NCBI GenBank assembly: GCA_002840975.1
Contig: PHDN01000008.1
Coordinates: 1-64,000, forward strand
DNA length: 64,000 nucleotides
Origin: Bacteroidetes bacterium HGW-Bacteroidetes-16
GTDB lineage: Bacteria; Bacteroidota; Bacteroidia; Bacteroidales; F082
Reading direction: 5' to 3'
The notes beneath the pieces are model-generated. The model saw only the letters and a list, made by a program, of their open reading frames with translations. It made no database searches and was not told where the DNA came from. Position numbers and translations under genes: made by a program. Positions 7,819-14,737 of the stretch are shown in pieces (position 1 is the stretch's first letter; each line of letters starts with the position of its first letter).

Positions 7819-9870
7819 TTATGGCGAGGAACCGTTGCCGGTAAAACTCCCCCGCGATTGTTCAATCATCTTGTCAAAGGGACTCTTAACTGAACTCAGC
7901 GCATCATTTACTACATGCGTGTACCTGGAGGTTGTCTTGATGTTCCTGTGACCCATCAACTCCTGAATGTACCTGATGTCCCAGCCGTCTTCCAATAAGT
8001 GAGTGGCAAAGCTGTGCCGCAACATGTGCAGGTGAACCCTTCTCCTGATTCCCGCTGCCAATGCGGCCCTCTTTAACGTACTCGACATGCTGGTGGAGCT
8101 GTAGGGCTCACCTGATTTTGCGCCTTCAAACAAATAATGTACGGGTTTCTCTTTTTCCAAATACTCTTTCAGCATACCATGCAAATGCCTCGAAAACAAG
8201 GTGTACCTGTCTTTATTCCCTTTAGCTGCCCTGATAAAAATATGATTGCTCTTTATATCAACATCGCCAATCTTGAGTTGCCTGAGTTCCTCTCGCCGCA
8301 TGCCACTACAATAAAAAAGTGAAATCATAAACCGGTGCTTGATGTTATGTGTAACAGACATCATTCCGTTTATTTCATCGCGCGTAAAATAATCGGGCAG
8401 GAAAAATCCTTTCCTTGGCCTGATCATATATTTGTCGGAAATCTCGCTTTTATGCACCTGCTCAAAAAAGAACTTAAAGGCATTCACCATGTTGTCCTGG
8501 TGAGAAGGCGACTTTTCACGATGCAAAACTAAATAATCGCGTATCTCCTCGTTTCTAATGTGGGTGGGATGCCTGAAGTGATGGTATTCCAAAAATTTCA
8601 TAAAAGCACCCAAATACATCTGCTTCGTTTTGGGACTAAAAGTGGTAGCATCCAAAATATACTGATATTGCGCGCTGTATATCGCTTTTAATCGATAACG
8701 ATGTATAATATCGTACACCTTTTGTTGCAGGTCATGAACCTGATATGCCTCGCCCTTATTTTCAAACAAATATTGCCCGGGTTGGTGCATTTGCTGTATC
8801 TCATCGAATAAAGCTTGAAAATACTCAATCGCTTCCTGGTTGTTGCCTGCCAGCCTGTATCTATCCGAAAACATTTCCCTGCTGTTTGAAGGGATTAAAC
8901 AGATTTCATCATGCTCCAATCGAACATGGAAATATAAAAAAAGCAACATCTTGTCCACCGGTGAGCTGATCTTTTTGCAAATGTCCACCAACTCATCAAA
9001 GCCTATAAATACCGAGCCTCTCTTAATTATTTTCTCGTCCTGCAAATAGAAAAACATCCTTTCTCTATCCATTACCCGCTCATAAAAAAACTTGATGGCA
9101 GCAATGGTCTGGTTTAACTGCGTGAACTCCAGCACTCTGGATTTAGCCTTGATGTAATTGTAAATTTCATGATAAGTGAGATGTTCAATTTCTTTTCCCC
9201 GCTGATCCATTAAAAATACCGTAAAAAAATGCTCATATATCTTACGGGTACTGGGACTCAATCGTTTTAACAAAATGGTATGGCTATAGGTTTCTAACAA
9301 AGTTTTTTCTTGAGATCCCAAGGACATCACTTGCTTGTTTATGTGCTCAGGTTGTTTAACCGATGTTTCAGGAGGAGCCTCTAAAATAATTTGCCGTATT
9401 TTATATCCGCTATTTGTAATTAATTGCGATAACCCGGTATAGTTTTCGTTATTTCCAGGAAATACCCAACAGTGCTGCTTTTTAAGCCAGAAACCTTTTC
9501 GTGTGGCATTGATTATTTCATGCAAATGTGGGGAGTATGGGTGCTCAACATACATTTTCTTCTTCACCTTGTCTATTCTGATTAAGACAGTAATTTCAGC
9601 TTCCTTTGATTCTCTTTCTGAGTTCGGGTTCTCTGCTTTTACCTGCTCAAAATTAATCTCCAATCCTTCACATGTCGCGTAATACTGTTCCAGATAATCC
9701 CGGTAATCATCCCGAAAGGGGATATACCAGCATTTATTGGTACTACTGAAAGCCCTGTTTGGCAAAGCACGTGTATGATTATCCAGCGCACTGTTCACGA
9801 TGTAATCGTAAAAAAGGGCCACTTTCCTTTCCCCTCTGTGATCGATTTCTCTTACTTTTAATGTTGACAT
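7819..9870 (-). CDS. Tyrosine recombinase with duplicated core, candidate cassette integrase
   Basis: The 683-residue protein has a complete C-terminal tyrosine-recombinase domain with R525 (SGMRREEL), K550 (AAKGNKDR), H615-x-x-R618, H641 and nucleophile Y650 (YTHV). A core-binding domain precedes it (about 405-475). Residues about 190-400 look like an earlier copy of core-binding plus catalytic halves: FDELVDICKK parallels RDEINGMM and YLFENKGEAY parallels YLFEGAKSGEPY. That copy stops before the HxxR...H...Y part, so it cannot be catalytic. Residues 1-165 contain two smaller modules ending in CWYIP and CWVFP. The insertion that marks IntI enzymes, between the lysine and the HxxR motif, is absent, so by that criterion it is XerC/D-like. 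It heads the cassette array in the same orientation, which suggests, without proving, that it is the array's integrase. Confidence 0.8.
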   Translation of the reverse strand: MSTLKVREIDHRGERKVALFYDYIVNSALDNHTRALPNRAFSSTNKCWYIPFRDDYRDYLEQYYATCEGLEINFEQVKAENPNSERESKEAEITVLIRIDKVKKKMYVEHPYSPHLHEIINATRKGFWLKKQHCWVFPGNNENYTGLSQLITNSGYKIRQIILEAPPETSVKQPEHINKQVMSLGSQEKTLLETYSHTILLKRLSPSTRKIYEHFFTVFLMDQRGKEIEHLTYHEIYNYIKAKSRVLEFTQLNQTIAAIKFFYERVMDRERMFFYLQDEKIIKRGSVFIGFDELVDICKKISSPVDKMLLFLYFHVRLEHDEICLIPSNSREMFSDRYRLAGNNQEAIEYFQALFDEIQQMHQPGQYLFENKGEAYQVHDLQQKVYDIIHRYRLKAIYSAQYQYILDATTFSPKTKQMYLGAFMKFLEYHHFRHPTHIRNEEIRDYLVLHREKSPSHQDNMVNAFKFFFEQVHKSEISDKYMIRPRKGFFLPDYFTRDEINGMMSVTHNIKHRFMISLFYCSGMRREELRQLKIGDVDIKSNHIFIRAAKGNKDRYTLFSRHLHGMLKEYLEKEKPVHYLFEGAKSGEPYSSTSMSSTLKRAALAAGIRRRVHLHMLRHSFATHLLEDGWDIRYIQELMGHRNIKTTSRYTHVVNDALSSVKSPFDKMIEQSRGSFTGNGSSP

Positions 9871-10596
9871 GGACTGAAATGGGTTTTTGATTAGATTCCC
9901 GTCAAAATCAAGCGTGCAATATAAGCAAATTATTTAGGAAAACAAAGCCTTTCGTAGGTAAAAATTAAAAAAAATCTCAACTTTACAATGTTTACTCAGC
10001 TTCGCCTTCTAAGTCCCATAGATTTAACTAACGAACTGATGTTCAATCCCTTTTGTGATCATTGCTAAATGGTAAAAAACAGAAAATGGTTACTGCTTTT
10101 GAAACCCGTGACGACCTTGTTGTGTGTAGTGAGTGTGGAGTAGGGTGGAAGTTAATAAGCAGACAGGCAACATAAGCAGGTTTTTCGGATTTTGCATTTG
10201 ATTACTTCAAGATTGTTTATGTTTTGATGGAGCTAATGTATAAAATATTATTCTTCAAGCAAACAAAGGGTTCATTATTTTGGATATTATACACTGCATA
10301 TTGCAAGATGCACAAAATCGGTGGGTTAAGTAGAGAGAGCTTTTGTTGAGATTTAAGAAAAAAACAGGTAGCATTGATGATAACCATTTGGTAGCCATAC
10401 GGGGCGAAATCTTTACTAAAAGCCCTTTGTTATGGCGTAAAATTTGGAGGTTACATTACTAATTTCGGCGTATATTTCGGACTACAATTCCTGAATTCGG
10501 CGTAAATATTAGCATTTGTGTTTTTTTTATTAAAAAATATGGTTTGTTTTGTGAGATTATATTTGGAAATAGATTGGTGCCGAATGGTATCCAACT
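9871..10596. other. Intergenic region, 726 bp, no gene seen
   Basis: No frame here has a recognisable or coding-like translation. The part next to 9870 should hold the recombinase promoter; a TTTG and a TATATTGC-like box are 19 bases apart on the minus strand around 9920-9945, a weak match to the Bacteroidota pattern. The motif TTCGGCGTA occurs twice as a direct repeat about 33 bases apart near 10463 and 10496. I see no insertion-sequence ends. Confidence 0.4.
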
Positions 10597-11439
10597 CTAC
10601 ACCTGATGATACCGTACCAATCCTTCGATGGGATCTTTTAGTACAATTCCCATGATAAGCTGATGCTCCCGGCATACTTCCTGAAGGACTTCTTTAAAAT
10701 GATACGCTATTGATCCGGTAAAGGCAATAGGCAGGAATTCGTGGTCCTCATAAAGATTAACATTTAAGGTGATAAAATCATCCAGAGAATTTTTTACCAC
10801 CCTTCTGCACCAGGCATTTTCGATGTGCTTTAACGCAAAACGCGTTAGCGAAGCCATGAAACGGTTGGGTTCGGGCTGTTTGTATATCAAGTCAAGTGTT
10901 TTCTCAAAGGTCAGTTGGTAATCATGATAAAAGGCCCTGGTAATTTCTTCATCAGCTTCGCCTTTTAACAACCCGGTAAGTAAATTTTTTCCAATGGTGG
11001 TACCACTGCCTTCATCGGCCAATAGAAATCCCAGCGAAGGTACGTTATCAGTAATCTGTTGACCATCCCAACGGCAGGAGTTGGACCCGGTTCCCAGTAT
11101 GCAGGCAATTCCTTTTTCATGGTGAAACAGTGCTAAAGCAGCACCATATAAATCGTGACTGACCCGAATTGTTGCATTTATAAAAAGCGGTTGTAGTGCA
11201 TTTTCCACCCTGGCGCAATTGGTCGTGGACGAACAACCTGATCCATAAAAAAAAAGTTCATCAATTTTAGTTGGATCAGGGAGGTTGGGTAGCAATTCTT
11301 TTTGCAGAATTTCACTTAATTCCTCATCACCATAATAATAAGGGTTGTGCCCGCGGGTGCTAAAATAGTGTACTTTATTCTGTTTGTCGATGATGGCCCA
11401 ACTGGTTTTGGTTGATCCGCTGTCAGCAATTAATTTCAT
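10597..11439 (-). CDS. BadF/BadG-type ATPase, probable N-acetylglucosamine kinase
   Basis: The product of about 280 residues belongs to the ASKHA sugar-kinase-like fold. It has the phosphate-1 loop DSGSTKTSW at its start, an adenosine-region glycine motif (GIACILGTGSNS) and ADEGSG in the middle, as in BadF/BadG/BcrA/BcrD-type proteins of Bacteroidota annotated as N-acetylglucosamine kinases. It likely phosphorylates an amino sugar for cell-wall recycling; substrate choice is inferred from the family. The ATG at 11439 is preferred to an upstream start at 11499 because the sugar-kinase fold begins directly with MKLIADSG. The gene start overlaps the end of dgkA by 17 bases, which suggests translational coupling. 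Confidence 0.75.
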   Translation of the reverse strand: MKLIADSGSTKTSWAIIDKQNKVHYFSTRGHNPYYYGDEELSEILQKELLPNLPDPTKIDELFFYGSGCSSTTNCARVENALQPLFINATIRVSHDLYGAALALFHHEKGIACILGTGSNSCRWDGQQITDNVPSLGFLLADEGSGTTIGKNLLTGLLKGEADEEITRAFYHDYQLTFEKTLDLIYKQPEPNRFMASLTRFALKHIENAWCRRVVKNSLDDFITLNVNLYEDHEFLPIAFTGSIAYHFKEVLQEVCREHQLIMGIVLKDPIEGLVRYHQV

Positions 11440-11893
11440 AATAATCGTATAGATAGGGTAAAAAAACCAGGAGTCCGATAAGGACTGATGCAATGGCAAA
11501 AATCAACACTGCCCCGGCGGCGACATCTTTAGCAGCTCCCGCCATTCTGTGGTGTTCTGGTGAAACCATATCCACGATCAGTTCTATGGCAGTATTAAAA
11601 AGTTCGGCAGACAACACCCCGCCAATGGCTACCAACACAATCATCCATTCAATGCGGGTAATATGGAAGAAAAATCCGGCATAGATCACCAATGTTGCAG
11701 CAACCAGGTGTATCCATAAATTGTGTTGTGTTTTAACCGCTCTCCACACCCCTGTGCCGGCGTATTGGAAACTCTTCAGTCGTCTTAATAAAGAAAAAGT
11801 GCGTCGTTGTTTCAATGGTATTGAATTGATGAAAAGTACAAAGCTAATTAATTCGTGGGAATGTCGTGCTTCACCACAGCCTTCTTTTTCCAT
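11423..11893 (-). CDS. dgkA: Diacylglycerol/undecaprenol kinase family membrane protein
   Basis: This is a small integral-membrane lipid kinase of the DgkA/UdpK family. It has three predicted membrane helices and the family signature ELFNTAIELIVDMV followed by KDVAAGAV. In Gram-positive bacteria the family phosphorylates undecaprenol, and in proteobacteria diacylglycerol; the length and sequence here do not decide between them. The first ATG (11893) overlaps the end of the MATE gene. The first 25 or so residues look unlike the family, so translation may start further in, for example at a TTG near 11815. It is part of a minus-strand cluster MATE-dgkA-BadF kinase. Confidence 0.8.
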   Translation of the reverse strand: MEKEGCGEARHSHELISFVLFINSIPLKQRRTFSLLRRLKSFQYAGTGVWRAVKTQHNLWIHLVAATLVIYAGFFFHITRIEWMIVLVAIGGVLSAELFNTAIELIVDMVSPEHHRMAGAAKDVAAGAVLIFAIASVLIGLLVFLPYLYDYYEINC

Positions 11894-13203
11894 CTGCCTG
11901 TTTTATAATACAACGATGAAGCTAAAACTCCAAAGGCCCAGGCGATTGGAATTCCCCACCAGATGCCGATAGCGCCAAAATGCAACGACAGCAAATAGGA
12001 GAGGGGCAGCCTGATTATCCAGAGTGCCATGATGGTGATAAACATGGGAAACAAGGTGTCGCCGGCTCCCCTGAGTGCTCCGTTAAAAATAAACATCATC
12101 GAAAAGACCATGTAAAACGGGCTAACAATCTGCAGATAACTTACCCCAATGGCTACTACTTCGTAATCCTCTTTGTTGGTGAATAACCGCATGAGTGGTT
12201 CAGCAAAAATAACGGTGCAGGCGCTTATCGTCAATGCCAGAACTGAAATCATCAAAAGGGTGGCTTTCAGCCCTTTTCCAATGCGCTCATTTTTGTTTGC
12301 ACCGATATTTTGTCCCACGAAAGTGGAAATGGCGGCAGAAAAAGCCATGGCAGGCATGGTGGCAAACGAATCGATGCGGGTGGCTACACTGTAAGCGGCC
12401 ACGGTGGGTGTGCCAAATGTGTTTACAATGCGGTACAAAGCCAAAAACCCAATGGCGACAGCGGTTTGCTGAAATCCTGATGGCAGCCCAATTTGCAGGC
12501 TCTTTTTAAAAATCTCCCGGTCGAACTTCATTTTTAATGGAGAAAAATCCAAAAATTTGTGGTACTTGTTCAGGTACCATACAATGGAAAGAAAAGCTCC
12601 TGCCTGGGCGATGACCGTAGCAGCCGCTACACCTTCTATTCCCCAGTGAAAGATAACCACGAATAAAACATCCAGACCAATGTTGATGATGGTGGAAACC
12701 ACCAGGAAATAGAGCGGAGTTTTTGAATCGCCCAATCCGCGCAGTATGGCACTGGTGCCCTGAAATCCGAAAAAGAATACAAAACCGATGGCATAAATAT
12801 TGAAATAAGATACTGCCAGGGGAACGACTTCTTCGGGTAAGTCGATAAACCTGAAAATGCTTTCGCTGAATGAAATACCGATGATAGTCAGCACGATGGA
12901 AGCAAAAAACATGAATATGTATAAGGTGTCGATGGTCCGTTTTACCATGTCCATTTGTTTGGCACCATAGTATTGCGCTATGATGACTGTGGCGCCAATC
13001 GCAATGCCCACCACGAATGAAATAAGTGCAAAAATCAAAGGGAAATTCGCTCCCACGGCGGCCAGGGCTTCTTTGCCCAATACCTTGCCAATGATAATGC
13101 TGTCCACCACATTGTACATCTGTTGAAGCACGTTGCCCAGCAGCATGGGTATTGCAAAGTTAAGAATCCGCCTTCCTTCCTTACCTGTAGTGAGGTCCTT
13201 CAA
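11848..13203 (-). CDS. MATE family multidrug/cation exporter
   Basis: The 451-residue protein has about 12 predicted membrane helices in two homologous halves, typical of MATE transporters that exchange Na+ or H+ for cationic drugs or metabolites. The N-terminus contains NFAIPMLLGNVLQQMYNVVDS, the hallmark of the NorM/VmrA-like branch, and the second half repeats the pattern (LQIGLPSGFQQTAVAIGF). The start at 13203 (MKDLTTGKEGRRIL) agrees with the usual family N-terminus. The end overlaps the dgkA frame by 46 bases. The substrate is unknown. Confidence 0.85.
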   Translation of the reverse strand: MKDLTTGKEGRRILNFAIPMLLGNVLQQMYNVVDSIIIGKVLGKEALAAVGANFPLIFALISFVVGIAIGATVIIAQYYGAKQMDMVKRTIDTLYIFMFFASIVLTIIGISFSESIFRFIDLPEEVVPLAVSYFNIYAIGFVFFFGFQGTSAILRGLGDSKTPLYFLVVSTIINIGLDVLFVVIFHWGIEGVAAATVIAQAGAFLSIVWYLNKYHKFLDFSPLKMKFDREIFKKSLQIGLPSGFQQTAVAIGFLALYRIVNTFGTPTVAAYSVATRIDSFATMPAMAFSAAISTFVGQNIGANKNERIGKGLKATLLMISVLALTISACTVIFAEPLMRLFTNKEDYEVVAIGVSYLQIVSPFYMVFSMMFIFNGALRGAGDTLFPMFITIMALWIIRLPLSYLLSLHFGAIGIWWGIPIAWAFGVLASSLYYKTGRWKKKAVVKHDIPTN

Positions 13204-13251
13204 TGAATGAGTGGTTAGTGAGTGAGTTCCTGAGTTATTGAGTATTGGCTA

Positions 13252-13521
13252 TTATTTTTTTGGCTTCAGCGGATTATTCTTTTCAACAAATTTCGTTGGG
13301 TTCATCTTGTCGACAGACGATTTTACATCTTTCATCTCCGATGCAATGTCTTTGAGGTCGTCAGCGATTCCGCTGTTATCGGTGGCGTTTTTAAACTCGC
13401 GTATTCCTTTGCCCAGGCCTTTTGCCAGTTCAGGAATTTTCTTACCTCCGAAAAGCAATAACACCACTATCAAAATGACGATAACCTCAGGTCCACCTAT
13501 CCAGCCGGCAACTTGTATCAT
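13252..13521 (-). CDS. tatA: Sec-independent translocase subunit TatA/TatE
   Basis: The 89-residue protein has the standard TatA layout: a short periplasmic N-terminus, one hydrophobic helix ([12 protein letters not shown]), the [20 protein letters not shown] hinge and amphipathic helix, and a charged tail. TatA oligomers form the pore of the twin-arginine pathway that exports folded proteins. No tatC lies nearby, as is common in this phylum. Its promoter box (13541-13534) is back-to-back with that of the RNase P RNA gene, leaving only about 6 bases of leader before the ATG. Confidence 0.9.
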   Translation of the reverse strand: MIQVAGWIGGPEVIVILIVVLLLFGGKKIPELAKGLGKGIREFKNATDNSGIADDLKDIASEMKDVKSSVDKMNPTKFVEKNNPLKPKK

Positions 13522-13533
13522 AACTTTTTTTTA

Positions 13534-13557
13534 CAAAAGTAGTTTTTTTTACCTTTG
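13534..13557. promoter_or_regulatory. Divergent -7 boxes for tatA and rnpB
   Basis: On the minus strand TACTTTTG (13541-13534) points at tatA, and on the plus strand TACCTTTG (13550-13557) points at the RNase P RNA. Both match the Bacteroidota consensus TAnnTTTG and are only 8 bases apart. The rnpB box predicts a start near 13563, which agrees with the 5' side of its P1 helix. Confidence 0.65.
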
Positions 13558-13560
13558 CCG

Positions 13561-13958
13561 CAGTTCGGCAGGTTGTTTCATCGTTCGCGATTTCGTGTTG
13601 CGGAAGGAAAGTCGGGACAACACAGAGCACCTTGCTTCCTAACGGGAAGGTCGCGCCGCAAGGCGCGAACAGCCAGTGCCACAGAAAATAACCGCCAGCC
13701 TCTGGCTGGTAAGGGTGAAAACGCGGGGTAAGAGCCCACGCCGGTGGTTGGCGACAGCCACCGGGGGTAAACCTCAGGGGTTGCAAGATCAAATACACCG
13801 ACATTTTTGCCTCGTGCAAAATAAGGGCGGCTCGTCCGAAGTCGGAGGGTAGATTGCTGGAGCCTGATGGTGACATCAGGTCGAGATAAATGATGAAAGT
13901 CGGTGACCGGCGCAAGCTGCCACCGAAACAGAATCCCGCTTACAGGCCTGCCGGGCTT
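13561..13958 (+). ncRNA. rnpB: RNase P RNA, bacterial type A
   Basis: The catalytic RNA of RNase P, which trims the 5' leader of tRNA precursors, is recognised by its conserved blocks: GGAAAGTCGGGACA near the 5' side (P4 region), CAGTGCCACAGAAAATAACC, GGTAAGGGTGAAA, GGTAAGAGCCCACG, and ACAGAATCCCGCTTACAGGCC near the 3' side. The ends TTCGGCAGG (13564-13572) and CCTGCCGGG pair as helix P1. A T-run follows at 13957-13963, giving a simple termination signal. Open frames on both strands here, including one of 142 codons on the minus strand, are chance frames inside the RNA gene. Confidence 0.93.
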
Positions 13959-14056
13959 TTTTTACTGACTTAGCCACCGATTCTCCTTAAAAATTACCGA
14001 TCCTACAAAATATAATAAGATATTCAATATCGGTCAAAAATGTCATTTTCTCTCTT

Positions 14057-14314
14057 TTAGTCGTAATGGAATCTGCATTTTGCTATTAGAATTTCGTTTT
14101 CTTTAACCGCGTAAATAAGTCTGTGTTCACTGTCAATACGCCTTGACCAGAACCCTTGGTATTTATGTTTTAATGGTTCGGGTTTCCCGATACCAGTAAA
14201 GGGGTTTCGCGAAATATCTTTCAATAGGTCATTTATTCTTTTTAAATTCTTTTTGTTGGTATTTTGCCAATACAAATAGTCCTCCCACGATTCATCTACA
14301 AAAATGTACTTCAT
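14057..14314 (-). CDS. yoeB: YoeB/Txe-type mRNA interferase toxin
   Basis: The 85-residue product is a full-length YoeB-family toxin, a ribosome-dependent endoribonuclease of the RelE superfamily. It has the family core FVDESWEDYLYWQ, GKPEPLKHKYQGFWSRRID, EHRLIYAV and the C-terminal CRFHYD. The catalytic Glu, Arg and penultimate His-Tyr residues known from E. coli YoeB all appear to be present, so the toxin should be active. It overlaps the antitoxin stop by 4 bases (ATGA type), ensuring coupled translation. Confidence 0.92.
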   Translation of the reverse strand: MKYIFVDESWEDYLYWQNTNKKNLKRINDLLKDISRNPFTGIGKPEPLKHKYQGFWSRRIDSEHRLIYAVKENEILIAKCRFHYD

Positions 14315-14565
14315 TCGATGATGAGCTCTTGTTGAAAGGAAGATCCACTCTTTAATTTCTCTATTGCAGAGTCGAGTCTGCTTTCATTTGTCCTGGAAGA
14401 TAATTCATGTTGTGTGGCGTTCAAAGAATTATATTCTTCAAGTGAAATTACAACTACTCCTGAGTCTTTGCCTCGATTAATGATCAAGGTTTCAAAGTTT
14501 TGAGTAACGTTGTCAAGATACTTTTTTATATCTTTTCTAAAGTCGGAGATTGATGTCGTTAACAT
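14311..14565 (-). CDS. yefM: YefM-type antitoxin
   Basis: The 84-residue antitoxin has the Phd/YefM N-terminal DNA-binding fold (MLTTSISDFRKDIKKYLDNV, then INRGKDSGVVVISLEEYNSL) and a disordered acidic C-terminal half that would wrap the toxin. It neutralises the downstream YoeB and, with it, normally represses the shared promoter. Three 12-base-spaced AGTACA repeats in front of the gene are the likely operator. The C-terminus overlaps yoeB. Confidence 0.9.
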   Translation of the reverse strand: MLTTSISDFRKDIKKYLDNVTQNFETLIINRGKDSGVVVISLEEYNSLNATQHELSSRTNESRLDSAIEKLKSGSSFQQELIIE

Positions 14566-14578
14566 GATTGTTTCTATT

Positions 14579-14608
14579 AGTACAAAATAAAGTACAAATG
14601 TAAGTACA
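14579..14608 (-). promoter_or_regulatory. yefM-yoeB promoter with three phased AGTACA repeats
   Basis: AGTACA occurs at 14579, 14591 and 14603, exactly 12 bases apart. The -7 box TACATTTG (minus strand, 14602-14595) overlaps the middle copy, and a TTTG-like CTTG lies 20 bases upstream (14626-14623). This is well placed for repression by the YefM-YoeB complex. The role is inferred. Confidence 0.55.
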
Positions 14609-14737
14609 ATAATTCATTATTTCAAGAGGAATCACTTTTTTTCTGATGCTATTTGTTAACGTGGTAATAGCTAATTTTTGTCAGACCACTTCAATCAGCC
14701 TAAAACTCAATGAAGAATTGTAAATAAATCCTTGGAT

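Larger units (their letters stand above)
1..9870 (-). mobile_element. Integron-like gene-cassette array with its own tyrosine recombinase
   Basis: Reading the minus strand, a recombinase gene (9870-7819) is followed by an attI-like spacer and then by cassettes with inferred boundaries at G/TT: cassette 1 7517-2078, cassette 2 2077-1520, cassette 3 1519-750, cassette 4 749-76, and a fifth that begins at 75 and runs out of the window. Each complete cassette ends in an attC-like imperfect inverted repeat of 131-133 bp. The key evidence is complementarity between each cassette's 5' boundary and the outer arm of its own attC: GTTACCGCC (7518/2198), GTTATGCTTA (2078/1638), GTTGTGCCTC (1520/870) and GTTAGCGGTA (750/196). 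In an integron this arises because the attC of the circular cassette is completed by the cassette's own 5' end. All genes point the same way. That the recombinase moves these cassettes is inferred from position, not shown. Confidence 0.8.

Noticed and set aside
7819-9870. Classical IntI integrase
   Set aside because: The IntI-specific insertion between the catalytic lysine and the HxxR motif is missing, although the position next to the cassettes suits an integrase.
13487-13915. 142-codon minus-strand frame
   Set aside because: It lies over the RNase P RNA gene, whose conserved blocks and P1 helix are unmistakable.
14057-14565. RelE-RelB instead of YoeB-YefM
   Set aside because: The toxin's C-terminal CRFHYD and FWSRRID core and the antitoxin's Phd/YefM N-terminus fit YoeB-YefM better.
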